Counted from the stretch's first letter, positions 9,053 to 18,382 are shown. The stretch: 64,000 nucleotides of DNA from Gordonia alkanivorans NBRC 16433 (GCF_000225505.1 NZ_BACI01000117.1:1-64000); one strand, 5' to 3'. Notes: a model not told the origin generated them from the letters alone. Translations and numbers: made by a program.

Positions 9053-10837
9053 TTGCGACCTTTGCGACACGTTCACGACACCAAGCACATCTTCGTCACT
9101 GGTGGCGTCGCTTCTTCACTGGGTAAGGGCCTCACGGCCTCGAGCCTGGGTCAACTTCTCACTTCTCGGGGCCTACGGGTCACGATGCAGAAGCTCGATC
9201 CTTATCTGAACGTCGATCCCGGCACGATGAACCCGTTCCAGCACGGAGAGGTCTTCGTGACCGAGGACGGCGCCGAGACCGACCTCGACGTCGGACACTA
9301 CGAGCGCTTCCTGGACCGCAATCTCTCGCAGTCGGCGAATGTGACCACGGGACAGGTGTATTCGACGGTCATCGCCAAGGAGCGACGCGGCGAGTACCTC
9401 GGTGAGACCGTGCAGGTCATCCCGCACATCACCGACGAGCTCAAGTCCCGTGTGCTGGCCATGGGCGAGCCCGACGCCGACGGCGAGGTTCCCGACGTCG
9501 TCATCACCGAGATCGGTGGCACGGTCGGCGACATCGAGTCGCTCCCGTTCATCGAGGCTGCGCGCCAGGTGCGCCACGAGGTCGGTCGCGACAACGTCTT
9601 CTTCCTCCACGTCTCGCTGGTCCCGTACCTCGCGCCGTCGGGTGAGCTGAAGACCAAGCCGACCCAGCATTCGGTCGCCGCGCTGCGCAACGTCGGTATC
9701 CAGCCCGACGCGCTGATCCTGCGCTGCGACCGCGACGTGCCCGAGGGACTCAAGAAGAAGATCGCGCTGATGTGCGACGTCGAGCTCGACGGCGTGATCT
9801 CGACCCCCGACGCGCCGTCGATCTACGACATCCCCAAGGTGCTGCACAATGAGCACCTCGACGCTTATGTGGTCCGCAAGCTCGGGCTGCCGTTCCGCGA
9901 TGTCGACTGGACGGTCTGGGGCGAGCTGCTCCACCGCGTCCACGAGCCGCGCGAGACGGTGCGGGTCGCGCTGGTCGGCAAGTACGTCGACCTGCCCGAC
10001 GCCTACCTGTCGGTCACCGAGGCCATCCGTGCCGGCGGCTTCGCCTGGAAGGCGCGCACCGAGATCAAATGGGTGCCGTCGGATGACTGCGACACCCCGG
10101 CGGGTGCGCAGGCCGCACTCGGCGACGTCGACGCGATCCTGATCCCCGGCGGCTTCGGCATCCGCGGCATCGAGGGCAAGGTCGGCGCGATCTCGTATGC
10201 ACGCCGCCGGGGCATCCCGCTGCTCGGTCTGTGCCTGGGTCTCCAGTGCGTGGTCATCGAGGCGGCACGCTCGGTGGGTCTCGACGAGGCCAGCTCGACG
10301 GAGTTCGATCCCGACACCCCGCATCCGGTCATCTCGACCATGGCCGACCAGGCCGACGCGGTCGCCGGCGAGGCGGACCTGGGCGGCACGATGCGCCTCG
10401 GCGCCTACGACGCCGTCCTGAAGGCGGGTTCGGTCGTGGCCGAGTCCTACGGCTCCCGTGAGGTGTCCGAGCGTCACCGTCACCGCTTCGAGGTCAACAA
10501 CGCCTACCGCGACAAGATCGCCGATTCGGGTCTGGTCTTCTCGGGCACCTCGCCCGACGGGCACCTCGTCGAGTTCGTCGAGTACCCGAAGTCGGTTCAT
10601 CCGTTCTTCGTCGCCACCCAGGCGCACCCGGAGCTCAAGAGCCGGCCGACCCGTCCCCATCCGCTGTTCCGCTCGTTCATCGAGGCGGCACTGAAATACA
10701 AGGCAGCCGAACGGCTTCCGGTGGATCTCGGTGACGACTACGAGTCGAACGACGCGCCCGCCGACACCGTCGCGGCGGTCAACGACGTCACCGTCGAGCC
10801 GGTCGCCGGGATCGACCAGACCGGCACCGAGGGCTGA
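9053..10837 (+). CDS. pyrG: CTP synthase
   Basis: 594 residues. Aminates UTP to CTP with glutamine. The synthetase domain begins KHIFVTGGVASSLGKG and carries LDPYLNVDPGTMNPFQHGE. The C-terminal class I glutamine amidotransferase has nucleophile motif GLCLGLQ and catalytic AHPE near residue 530. Start is TTG 9053: a GGGAG site lies 8 nt upstream and the product matches the family N-terminus, with no better ATG or GTG. The last 40 residues are an acidic extension beyond the usual end. Rare TTG initiation may hold expression down. Confidence 0.96.
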   Translation: MRPLRHVHDTKHIFVTGGVASSLGKGLTASSLGQLLTSRGLRVTMQKLDPYLNVDPGTMNPFQHGEVFVTEDGAETDLDVGHYERFLDRNLSQSANVTTGQVYSTVIAKERRGEYLGETVQVIPHITDELKSRVLAMGEPDADGEVPDVVITEIGGTVGDIESLPFIEAARQVRHEVGRDNVFFLHVSLVPYLAPSGELKTKPTQHSVAALRNVGIQPDALILRCDRDVPEGLKKKIALMCDVELDGVISTPDAPSIYDIPKVLHNEHLDAYVVRKLGLPFRDVDWTVWGELLHRVHEPRETVRVALVGKYVDLPDAYLSVTEAIRAGGFAWKARTEIKWVPSDDCDTPAGAQAALGDVDAILIPGGFGIRGIEGKVGAISYARRRGIPLLGLCLGLQCVVIEAARSVGLDEASSTEFDPDTPHPVISTMADQADAVAGEADLGGTMRLGAYDAVLKAGSVVAESYGSREVSERHRHRFEVNNAYRDKIADSGLVFSGTSPDGHLVEFVEYPKSVHPFFVATQAHPELKSRPTRPHPLFRSFIEAALKYKAAERLPVDLGDDYESNDAPADTVAAVNDVTVEPVAGIDQTGTEG

Positions 10838-10842
10838 CGGGC

Positions 10843-11466
10843 TTGGGTGGCCACGAGTTCGACGTCACCGGCACCCGCACCGTCTACGACGGGGCGATCA
10901 TCACGCTGCGCGTCGACGACGTGGCCATGCCCGGGGGACGTATCGCGGAGCGGGAGGTCGTCGAGCACTTCGGTGCGGTGGCGGTCCTCGCCCGTGACGA
11001 GAACGGCCGGATCGCGATGGTGCGTCAGTACCGGCATCCGATCGGCCGTCGACTTCTCGAGTTGCCTGCCGGCCTTCTCGACCAGGACGGTGAGGCACCG
11101 CTGACGGCGGCGCAGCGCGAACTGGCCGAGGAGGCCGACCTGGCCGCCGGCACCTGGCACGTGCTCGTCGACCTGGCGTTGTCGCCGGGGTTCACCGACG
11201 AGGCGCTCCGTCTCTACCTCGCCGAGGACCTGCATCACCTCGACGAGGCGGAGCGCGTCGACGAGGAAGCCGACCTGGAGGTCGAATGGGTGCCGCTCGA
11301 CGACGCCGTCGCGATGGTGCTGGCCGGGGAGATCGTGAACGCCACGAGCGTCGCGGGCATCCTGGCCGCCACGGCGGCGGAACGGTCGGGGACCGGTCTA
11401 CGGGGCGTCGACGCGCCGTGGACCGACGAACCCACCGCGCTTCGCGATCGTCGGCGCCGCTCGTGA
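10843..11466 (+). CDS. NUDIX hydrolase, ADP-ribose pyrophosphatase-like
   Basis: 207 residues, in the position of Rv1700 (ADP-ribose pyrophosphatase). NUDIX-box elements are present: ELPAGLLDQ before the box and RELAEEADL at its centre. The metal-binding REnnEE is kept, but the Gly that usually ends the box is Asp. Likely hydrolyses ADP-ribose to AMP and ribose 5-phosphate. TTG 10843, 5 nt after the pyrG stop, is the only start that keeps the conserved N-terminal strand, so coupling to pyrG is likely. The substrate is inferred. Confidence 0.87.
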   Translation: MGGHEFDVTGTRTVYDGAIITLRVDDVAMPGGRIAEREVVEHFGAVAVLARDENGRIAMVRQYRHPIGRRLLELPAGLLDQDGEAPLTAAQRELAEEADLAAGTWHVLVDLALSPGFTDEALRLYLAEDLHHLDEAERVDEEADLEVEWVPLDDAVAMVLAGEIVNATSVAGILAATAAERSGTGLRGVDAPWTDEPTALRDRRRRS

Positions 11467-11503
11467 GTACCCCAGCCGTGAGTACCCGAGCGGTGGGTCG
11501 CCT

Positions 11504-12421
11504 GTGACGATCGCCGCCGACATCTCGCGTTTCCTCGATCACCTCACCGTCGAACGGGGTGCGGCGGCCAACACGGTGTCCTCGTATCGCCGGGACCTCG
11601 AGCGGTACAAGCGGTATCTCGAATCGCGCGACATCGCGTCGCTGGACGCGGTGGCCGAGGAGGACGTGCGCGAGTTCCTCGTCGATCTTCGTCGAGGTGA
11701 TCCCGATGCCGGGTTCACGCCACTCGCGGACAGCTCGATTGCGCGAACCCTGGTGGCGACGAGGCGTTTTCACAAGTTCGCAGTCGAGGAGGGGATCGTC
11801 ACGACCGACGTCGCGCATGCGGTCCGTCCGCCGCGTCCGGCGCGGCGTCTGCCGAAGTCGCTACCGGTCGACGAGGTGCTGGCGATCCTGGAGGCCGCCG
11901 GCGCCGACGACCATCCCCGCGCCCTGCGCGACCGTGCCCTGCTGGAGTTCCTCTACAGCTGCGGAGCCCGCATCTCCGAGGCGACCTCACTCGACATCGA
12001 CGACCTCGACCTCGACACTCGGGCGGTGCGTCTGCGGGGCAAGGGCGGCAAGGAACGTCTCGTCCCGCTCGGCGGACCGGCGATCGACGCCATCGACGCC
12101 TACCTGGTCCGCGGTCGTCCCGCGCTGGTGTCGCGGGCGACGCCGGCCCTGTTCCTCAACGCCCGGGGTGGGCGCCTCTCCCGGCAGTCGGCCTGGCAGG
12201 TACTGGTCACCGCCGCCGAACGTGCCGGGCTGGACAAGGCGGTTTCCCCGCATACGTTGCGGCACAGCTTCGCGACGCATCTGCTCGACGGCGGCGCCGA
12301 CGTCCGCGTCGTCCAAGAGCTCCTCGGGCACGCATCCGTGACCACCACGCAGGTGTACACACTCGTGACGGTGAACACGATGCGTGAGGTCTATGCCGTC
12401 GCACATCCGCGTGCCCGCTGA
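11504..12421 (+). CDS. xerD: Tyrosine recombinase XerD
   Basis: 305 residues. Resolves chromosome dimers at dif with XerC and FtsK. The N-terminal SAM-like DNA-binding domain spans about 1-90. Catalytic residues are in place: Arg156 (GARISEA), Lys in GKGGKERLVPL, His250 and Arg253 (HTLRHSFATH), His276 (LLGHASV) and Tyr285 (TQVYT). GTG 11504 lies 37 nt after the NUDIX stop. Location between the NUDIX gene and parA/scpAB matches Rv1701. Confidence 0.94.
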   Translation: MTIAADISRFLDHLTVERGAAANTVSSYRRDLERYKRYLESRDIASLDAVAEEDVREFLVDLRRGDPDAGFTPLADSSIARTLVATRRFHKFAVEEGIVTTDVAHAVRPPRPARRLPKSLPVDEVLAILEAAGADDHPRALRDRALLEFLYSCGARISEATSLDIDDLDLDTRAVRLRGKGGKERLVPLGGPAIDAIDAYLVRGRPALVSRATPALFLNARGGRLSRQSAWQVLVTAAERAGLDKAVSPHTLRHSFATHLLDGGADVRVVQELLGHASVTTTQVYTLVTVNTMREVYAVAHPRAR

Positions 12422-12457
12422 CCGCGCGCCGACCGCGGGTGAACGTCCGCGATGTCC

Positions 12458-12463
12458 TAGGCT
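12458..12463 (+). promoter_or_regulatory. Possible -10 element before the parA-scpAB operon
   Basis: TAGGCT fits TAnnnT and lies in the 126-bp gap between xerD and the first candidate start at 12548. No clear -35 is visible, so this is only a candidate promoter for the segregation operon. Confidence 0.3.
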
Positions 12464-12547
12464 GATACGAGTCGTCGACCAGGGACCGGCATCCGCCGCC
12501 CGGCCGACACGCATCGGACACCGAAGAGTGAAGGGAGCGGCGGGCAC

Positions 12548-12610
12548 GTGACCACTCCGAGCGCACCGCGGTCTGGCACCCGCCTCGAGTGTTCGGGGAC
12601 GCGGTCGTGA
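12548..12610 (+). CDS. Possible 20-codon upstream ORF coupled to parA
   Basis: A GTG at 12548 follows AAGGGAGCGG (12531-12540). It opens a 20-codon frame whose TGA (12608-12610) overlaps the GTG at 12607, the likelier parA start, as GTGA. This is the same overlap type used by the genes downstream. It could be a leader peptide that couples ribosomes into parA, which itself has no good ribosome-binding site. The product (Ser/Thr/Arg-rich) matches nothing I know, and coincidence is possible. Confidence 0.3.
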   Translation: MTTPSAPRSGTRLECSGTRS

Positions 12611-13530
12611 CCTCCGCGGGGGATCAGTACAGGATCCAGGTCTCACCGGGTCATGACGCCGACGAGGTCGACCACCACGCGGCCGACGAGATCGGCCCCA
12701 CCGGACGTCCCTATCGCGAGGTTCCCGAACCGCGACCCCTCGACCGTCACGGTCCGGCGACGGTCATCGCCGTCTGCAACCAGAAGGGCGGGGTCGGCAA
12801 GACCACCTCGACCATCAACCTCGGTGCCGCGCTCGCCGAGTACGGCCGTCGCGTCCTGCTCGTCGACCTGGACCCGCAGGGTGCGTTGTCCGCGGGTCTG
12901 GGTGTGCCGCACCACGAACTCGAGCAGACGGTCTACAACCTCCTCGTCCCGCCGCAGGTGGCCACCGACGAGGTGCTGATGCGGACACGCGTCGAGGGAC
13001 TCGACCTCCTGCCGAGCAACATCGACCTCTCGGCAGCGGAGATCCAGCTCGTCACCGAGGTGGGGCGCGAACAGTCCCTGGGCCGTGCGCTGCACCCCGT
13101 CCTGGACCGCTACGACGTGGTGCTCATCGACTGCCAGCCGTCGCTGGGCCTGCTCACCGTGAACGCCCTCGCCTGCTCGGACACCGTGCTCATCCCGATG
13201 GAGTGCGAGTATTTCTCACTGCGCGGTCTGGCGCTGCTCACCGACACGATCAACAAGGTGCGCGACCGACTCAACCCGCGCCTGGACCTCGGCGGCATCC
13301 TCGTCACCATGTTCGACGCCCGCACGCTGCACTCCCGCGAGGTGATGGCACGTGTCGTCGAGGTGTTCGGCGAGGCCGTCTACGACACCGTGATCTCCCG
13401 TACGGTCCGTTTCCCGGAGACGAGCGTCGCCGGTGAACCGATCACATCCTGGGCACCCCGCTCGGCCGGCGCGAAGGCGTACCGGGCGCTGGCGCGCGAG
13501 GTGATCGCGCGCAACCTCAAGGGCGCATGA
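12607..13530 (+). CDS. parA: ParA/Soj-family ATPase (Rv1708-like)
   Basis: 307 residues from GTG 12607, or 313 from GTG 12589. MinD/ParA-type Walker ATPase with deviant P-loop KGGVGKTTS, switch VDLDPQGALS and DCQPSLGLLT. Mycobacteria carry this second ParA paralogue just before scpA; no parB is beside it. The role is inferred as chromosome organisation along with ScpAB. The N-terminal 50 residues are disordered and His/Asp-rich. Its ATGA overlap with scpA implies coupled translation. Confidence 0.9.
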   Translation: MTSAGDQYRIQVSPGHDADEVDHHAADEIGPTGRPYREVPEPRPLDRHGPATVIAVCNQKGGVGKTTSTINLGAALAEYGRRVLLVDLDPQGALSAGLGVPHHELEQTVYNLLVPPQVATDEVLMRTRVEGLDLLPSNIDLSAAEIQLVTEVGREQSLGRALHPVLDRYDVVLIDCQPSLGLLTVNALACSDTVLIPMECEYFSLRGLALLTDTINKVRDRLNPRLDLGGILVTMFDARTLHSREVMARVVEVFGEAVYDTVISRTVRFPETSVAGEPITSWAPRSAGAKAYRALAREVIARNLKGA

Positions 13531-14459
13531 CCGTCGACACCGACCCGGCCGTGTCCGATCCTTCTGCACCCGAGGTGGACGGACCCGATGCGCCGGCTCC
13601 GGTCGAGGTGTCGGAGCCGGTCGGCGACACCCCCGCGGAGAACGACGACGCGGCTGAATCCGAGGCCCCCGAATCCGGTTTCCGCGTCAAACTCCGCAAC
13701 TTCGAGGGCCCGTTCGACCTGCTGCTGAACCTGATCTCGCAGCACCGGCTCGATGTCACCGAGGTCGCGCTGCACGTGGTTACCGACGACTTCATCGCCT
13801 ACACCCGCGAGCTCGGACCGGAGGTCGGGCTCGACCAGACCACCGAGTTCCTCGTCGTGGCGGCCACGCTGCTCGATCTCAAGGCGGCACGGCTGCTGCC
13901 GTCGGGCGAGGTCGACGACCCCGAGGACCTCGCACTCCTCGAAGCCCGTGACCTGCTGTTCGCGCGACTGCTCCAGTACCGTGCGTACAAGCAGGTGGCA
14001 CAGTTGTTCGGCGAGCTGGAAGCCGCTGCGTTGCAACGTTATCCGCGCGCAGTCTCGCTGGAGCAGCGGTTCGAGGACCTGCTGCCGGAGGTCACGCTCG
14101 GCGTCGACGCGAACGGGTTCGTGCAGGTGGCCGCGACCGCGCTGACCCCGCGGCCGGTGCCGACCGTCGGACTCGACCATCTCCACGACGTCCAGTCGGT
14201 GTCGGTGCCCGGTCAGGCCCGGCGGATGGCGGCTTTGCTGAGCGCGTCGGTCGGGGAGTGGGTCCACTTCCGCGATCTCACCGCCGACTGCGAAAGTGGG
14301 CTGGAGATCGTCGGTAGCTTCCTGGGTCTGTTGGAGCTCTACCGCGAGCAGGCCATTACCTTCGAACAACCCGAGGCGCTCGGCGATCTCGCCGTGATGT
14401 GGACCGGTGAGCGCCAGATCGACGACCTGCGCATCGACAAGGCAGAGGACTACGGATGA
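13527..14459 (+). CDS. scpA: Segregation and condensation protein A
   Basis: 310 residues. Kleisin subunit of the SMC-ScpAB condensin. A 50-residue acidic N-terminal extension precedes the conserved domain FRVKLRNFEGPFDLLLNLI; LDLKAARLLPS and a C-terminal winged helix follow. ATG 13527 overlaps the parA stop by 4 nt (ATGA), and its own stop overlaps scpB the same way, so parA-scpA-scpB form one translationally coupled unit. Confidence 0.95.
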   Translation: MTVDTDPAVSDPSAPEVDGPDAPAPVEVSEPVGDTPAENDDAAESEAPESGFRVKLRNFEGPFDLLLNLISQHRLDVTEVALHVVTDDFIAYTRELGPEVGLDQTTEFLVVAATLLDLKAARLLPSGEVDDPEDLALLEARDLLFARLLQYRAYKQVAQLFGELEAAALQRYPRAVSLEQRFEDLLPEVTLGVDANGFVQVAATALTPRPVPTVGLDHLHDVQSVSVPGQARRMAALLSASVGEWVHFRDLTADCESGLEIVGSFLGLLELYREQAITFEQPEALGDLAVMWTGERQIDDLRIDKAEDYG

Positions 14460-15160
14460 CCGACGGACCGATCGACGACGCGGACGACGTGAACGACGAG
14501 GCGGTGGCCGACGAGGCCGAGGTCCTCGACGATGAAACCCTGCGGTCGGCGCTGGAGGCCGTGCTGCTCGTCGTCGACACCCCGGTGACCACCGAGGAGC
14601 TGGCCAATGCCGTCGACCAGGACCGGACACGGGTGCGCGAGATGCTCAATGCCATGTCGTCGGAGTTCACCGCGGCGCGCAGCGGTTTCGACCTGCGTTT
14701 CGCCGGCGACGGCTGGCGCTTCTACACGCGGGCCGACTACGCGCCGTATGTGGAGCGATTGCTGCTCGACGGAGCGCGGTCCAAGCTGACGCGCGCGGCC
14801 CTGGAGACGCTCGCGGTGATCGCCTACCGGCAGCCGGTGACGCGTGCGCGTGTCAGCGCGATCCGTGGTGTGAACGTCGACGGTGTGATCCGGACGCTCG
14901 TCGCCCGCGGCCTGATCAACGAGGTCGGCCAGGACCCGCAGACCAACGCCACGACCTACGCGACCACCGAGATGTTCCTGGAGCGGCTCGGCCTGGCCTC
15001 GCTGTCCGAACTGCCCGATCTGGCGCCGCTGCTGCCCGACGTCGACCTCATCGACGACCTCGACGAGGAGTTGTTGTCGGATCCCCGATTCGCCAAATTG
15101 TCACCTCAGCCGTCAGACTCGAAGGTACTGGTCACCGACGGTGACCTGAACGATGACTAG
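14456..15160 (+). CDS. scpB: Segregation and condensation protein B
   Basis: 234 residues with tandem winged-helix domains. Signature stretches are ALEAVLLVVDTPVTTEELA, SGFDLRFAGDGWRFYT and ALETLAVIAYRQPVTRA, followed by VNVDGVIRTLVARGLI. The protein dimerises on the ScpA linker in condensin. Acidic, Asp-rich extensions flank the core at both ends, typical of Gordonia-like and mycobacterial homologues. ATG 14456 overlaps the scpA stop as ATGA. Confidence 0.95.
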   Translation: MTDGPIDDADDVNDEAVADEAEVLDDETLRSALEAVLLVVDTPVTTEELANAVDQDRTRVREMLNAMSSEFTAARSGFDLRFAGDGWRFYTRADYAPYVERLLLDGARSKLTRAALETLAVIAYRQPVTRARVSAIRGVNVDGVIRTLVARGLINEVGQDPQTNATTYATTEMFLERLGLASLSELPDLAPLLPDVDLIDDLDEELLSDPRFAKLSPQPSDSKVLVTDGDLNDD

Positions 15161-15166
15161 ATCCGC

Positions 15167-16132
15167 ATGGATCTGCCGAACACAGGATTGAGAACAATGG
15201 CTTCCGCTGGCCGAGATGGCTCACCGGGAAAACGCCGTAAGGGCGCCCCCGCACAGCAACCGCGAACGAAGAAGACGCACCGCAAGGGGTCGTCGAAACC
15301 CAACGCCGACGTCGGGAAGATCCGGCTCAACAACGCCCGGCCCGCACGCCACCAGGTGGCACCGGAGCAGGTGAGCGGCAACGGGCCGGAATTCGTTGCC
15401 GACGGTGTCCGACTCCAGAAGGTCCTGGCACAGGCGGGTGTGGCCTCGCGCCGCGGCGCCGAGGAGATGATCGCCGCCGGACGTGTGAAGGTCGACGGCA
15501 AGGTCGTCACCGAGCAGGGTCTGCGCATCAACCCCGACACCGCGATCATCCACGTCGACGATGCGCGCGTGATCATGGACGAGACCAAGCAGTATCTCGC
15601 CTTCAACAAGCCCAAGGGCTGGCAGTCGACCATGGCCGACGACCAGGGCCGGCCGTGCGTCGGTGACGTGGTCGCCGAACGCGTGATGGCCGGACAGCGC
15701 CTGTTCCACGTCGGCCGGCTCGATGCCGACACCGAGGGCCTGCTGCTCCTGACCAACGACGGCGAGCTGGCCCACCGGCTGATGCACCCGTCGTTCGAGG
15801 TGCCCAAGACCTACCTGGCGACCCTGAAGGGTGAGGTGCCGCGCGGGATCGCTCGTCACCTGCGCGAGGGCATCGAACTCGAAGACGGCCCGGTAAAGGT
15901 CGACAAGTTCACCGTCATCGAGGTCCACGAGGGACAGTCGCTGGTGCGCATCACCCTGCACGAGGGACGCAACCGCATCGTGCGCCGCATGATGGACGAG
16001 GTCGGTTTCCCGGTCACGAAACTCGTTCGCACCCATGTGGGTACGGTCGCGCTGGGCGAGCAGCGACCCGGCAGCCTGCGTGTCCTCGGCAGCGACGAGG
16101 TCGGCGGCCTGTACAAGGCGGTCGGACTGTGA
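15167..16132 (+). CDS. rluB: 23S rRNA pseudouridine synthase RluB-like
   Basis: 321 residues from ATG 15167; ATG 15197 would give 311 and starts MASAGRDG. A Lys/Arg-rich basic tail (about 10-60) precedes an S4 domain (RLQKVLAQAGVASRRGAEEMI) and an RsuA-type catalytic domain with GRLDADTEGLLLLTNDGEL, whose Asp is the nucleophile. Expected to modify the 23S peptidyl-transferase region. Located 6 nt after scpB and overlapping cmk by GTGA, as in Rv1711-Rv1712. Confidence 0.93.
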   Translation: MDLPNTGLRTMASAGRDGSPGKRRKGAPAQQPRTKKTHRKGSSKPNADVGKIRLNNARPARHQVAPEQVSGNGPEFVADGVRLQKVLAQAGVASRRGAEEMIAAGRVKVDGKVVTEQGLRINPDTAIIHVDDARVIMDETKQYLAFNKPKGWQSTMADDQGRPCVGDVVAERVMAGQRLFHVGRLDADTEGLLLLTNDGELAHRLMHPSFEVPKTYLATLKGEVPRGIARHLREGIELEDGPVKVDKFTVIEVHEGQSLVRITLHEGRNRIVRRMMDEVGFPVTKLVRTHVGTVALGEQRPGSLRVLGSDEVGGLYKAVGL

Positions 16133-16824
16133 CCGCTGGCACGACGCGCGTCGTCGCCATCGACGGGCCGGCCGGTACGGGCAAGTCGTCGGTGTCGAAG
16201 CTGCTCGCCGACAAGGTCGGCGCCAGCTATCTCGACACCGGGGCGATGTACCGCGCGGTGACCTTGGCGGTTCTCGACGCCGGTGTGGCACTTGACGATC
16301 CGGCCGGTATCGCCCGGGTTGTCGACGCGGTCGACATCGAGCTGATCCCCAACGGCGACGGGTCGTCGACGGTGCTGCTCGACGGTCGCGACGTGTCCGG
16401 GCCGATCCGGACCGACCATGTCACCAGTGCGGTGTCGGCGGTGTCCGCGGTTCCCGAGGTGCGCACCAAACTCGTTGCGCTGCAGCGACAGAACGCGCAG
16501 GGGCGCTTCGTGGTGGTCGAGGGTCGCGACATCGGGACCGTGGTGTTCCCGGCGGCCGACGTCAAGATCTTCCTGACCGCCACGCCGGAGGCACGAGCCG
16601 ACCGGCGGCACAAGCAGAATCTGGCCGCGGGACGCGACAGCGATTACGCAGCGGTCCTGGACAGCGTGAACCGCCGCGACCATCTGGATTCGACGCGCGC
16701 GGTGTCTCCGCTGCGTGCCGCCGCTGACGCCGTCGTCGTCGACACCAGTGACAAGACCCTCATGGAGGTGCTCGACGAACTGAGCGGCCTCGTCGAGACC
16801 CGGATCGGAGTATCAGAACGGTGA
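16129..16824 (+). CDS. cmk: Cytidylate kinase
   Basis: 231 residues. Phosphorylates CMP/dCMP. P-loop GPAGTGKSS at about residues 13-21, YLDTGAMYRAVTL for substrate binding, VVEGRDIGTVVFP and the LID Arg-rich RADRRHKQ. GTG 16129 overlaps the rluB stop by 4 nt. The C-terminus overlaps der likewise, keeping the usual cmk-der pair together. Confidence 0.96.
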   Translation: MTAGTTRVVAIDGPAGTGKSSVSKLLADKVGASYLDTGAMYRAVTLAVLDAGVALDDPAGIARVVDAVDIELIPNGDGSSTVLLDGRDVSGPIRTDHVTSAVSAVSAVPEVRTKLVALQRQNAQGRFVVVEGRDIGTVVFPAADVKIFLTATPEARADRRHKQNLAAGRDSDYAAVLDSVNRRDHLDSTRAVSPLRAAADAVVVDTSDKTLMEVLDELSGLVETRIGVSER

Positions 16825-18260
16825 GCGACAACTTCGAGACCGACCTGGCGGCATTGCCCGGAGACGGTATCTGGTCGGACGAATCCGACTGGCAGCTGAC
16901 CGATATCGAGGGCGCCGACGGCGCCGCCGAGGTCGAGCACATGCCGGTGCTGGCGATCGTCGGACGCCCCAACGTGGGCAAGTCCACTCTCGTCAACCGA
17001 ATCCTCGGCCGGCGTGAGGCCGTGGTCGAGGACATCCCGGGTGTCACGCGTGACCGCGTGTCCTACTCGGCGAGCTGGTCCGGACGCAGCTTCACGGTCG
17101 TCGACACCGGCGGCTGGGAGCCCGACGCGAAGGGCCTGCAGCAGGCCGTCGCGGCCCAGGCCGAACTCGCGATGCGGACCGCCGACGCGATCGTCGTGGT
17201 CGTCGACGCGACCGTCGGTGCCACCGCGACCGACGAAGCCGTGGCGCGCGTTCTGCGCCGGTCCAAGACGCCGGTGATCCTGTGCGCCAACAAGGTCGAC
17301 AGCGAGCGGATGGAGGCCGACACGGCTGCCCTGTGGTCGCTGGGACTCGGTGAACCGCACCCGGTGTCGGCGGCGCACGGCCGTGGTGCCGGTGACCTGC
17401 TCGACGTCATTTTGCAGAAGCTGCCCGCGACTCCGCGCGAGACCCCGGTGCTGGGCGGCCCGCGTCGTGTGGCACTCGTCGGCAAGCCGAACGTGGGCAA
17501 GAGCTCGCTGCTGAACAAGCTGGCCGGCACCGAGCGTTCGGTGGTGGACAACGTCGCCGGTACGACCGTCGACCCGGTCGACGAGATCGTCGAACTGGGC
17601 GGCAAGGTCTGGAATTTCGTCGACACCGCAGGCCTGCGCCGCAAGGTGCGTACCGCGAGTGGTCACGAGTACTACGCCTCGCTGCGCACGCGGGCGGCCC
17701 TCGACGCCGCCGAGGTGGCGATCCTGCTGATCGATGCCTCGCAGCCGATCACCGAGCAGGATCTGCGCGTGCTCTCGCTCATCATCGAGAGCGGCCGTGC
17801 CCTGGTCATCGCCTTCAACAAGTGGGATCTGGTCGACGAGGATCGTCGCTATCAGCTCGACAAGGAGATCGACCGCGAGCTCGCCCGCGTGCCGTGGGCG
17901 CGTCGGGTGAACATCTCGGCGTCGACCGGTCGTTCGGTGCAGAAGCTGGTGCCGGCGATGGAGAGCGCGCTCGAGGCGTGGGACAAGCGCATCTCGACCG
18001 GGCCGCTGAACAGCTGGCTGAAGGACGTCATCGCGGCCAACCCGCCGCCTCTGCGCGGTGGTCGTCAGCCGCGCGTGATGTTCGCGACCCAGGCGTCAGT
18101 GCGTCCGCCGACCTTCGTGCTGTTCACCACTGGCTTCCTCGAGGCCGGCTACCGCCGCTTCCTGGAGCGTCGTCTGCGCGAGGAGTTCAACTTCGACGGT
18201 TCGCCGGTGCGCATCAACGTGCGTGTCCGCGACAAGCGGGAGCAGCGCCGCAAGCGCTGA
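16821..18260 (+). CDS. der: GTPase Der (EngA), ribosome assembly
   Basis: 479 residues with two tandem GTPase domains, each with G1 GRPNVGKST / GKPNVGKSS, G3 DTGGW / DTAGL and G4 NKVD / NKWD, and a C-terminal KH-like domain. Acts in 50S assembly. A 35-residue acidic extension precedes the first G domain, as in mycobacteria. GTG 16821 overlaps the cmk stop. This is the last gene of the syntenic block. Confidence 0.97.
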   Translation: MSDNFETDLAALPGDGIWSDESDWQLTDIEGADGAAEVEHMPVLAIVGRPNVGKSTLVNRILGRREAVVEDIPGVTRDRVSYSASWSGRSFTVVDTGGWEPDAKGLQQAVAAQAELAMRTADAIVVVVDATVGATATDEAVARVLRRSKTPVILCANKVDSERMEADTAALWSLGLGEPHPVSAAHGRGAGDLLDVILQKLPATPRETPVLGGPRRVALVGKPNVGKSSLLNKLAGTERSVVDNVAGTTVDPVDEIVELGGKVWNFVDTAGLRRKVRTASGHEYYASLRTRAALDAAEVAILLIDASQPITEQDLRVLSLIIESGRALVIAFNKWDLVDEDRRYQLDKEIDRELARVPWARRVNISASTGRSVQKLVPAMESALEAWDKRISTGPLNSWLKDVIAANPPPLRGGRQPRVMFATQASVRPPTFVLFTTGFLEAGYRRFLERRLREEFNFDGSPVRINVRVRDKREQRRKR

Positions 18261-18267
18261 CCGCCGC

Positions 18268-18341
18268 CACAAACCCACCCTTTTTCGGCATACCCACCAC
18301 CGCGTCGGGTGGTGCGTTTGCCGAAAACTGGTGGGTTTGTG
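18268..18341. repeat. Large three-part palindrome after der
   Basis: Three nested complementary arm pairs: 18268-18279 with 18330-18341 (12 bp), 18282-18290 with 18319-18327 (9 bp), 18295-18301 with 18308-18314 (7 bp), around a 6-nt loop. The 74-nt fold starts 8 nt after der. It could be a terminator, but its size and nested arms look more like a REP- or MITE-type mobile palindrome. I see no second copy in the window. Confidence 0.75.
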
Positions 18342-18382
18342 CGTTCCTGGTGCGGCTGTGACTGATGTGGGAGGCGCTGTGA

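Noticed and set aside
13380..14630. 416-codon minus-strand frame over scpA
   Set aside because: Antisense to a gene with clear motifs, with composition of a GC-skewed shadow frame.
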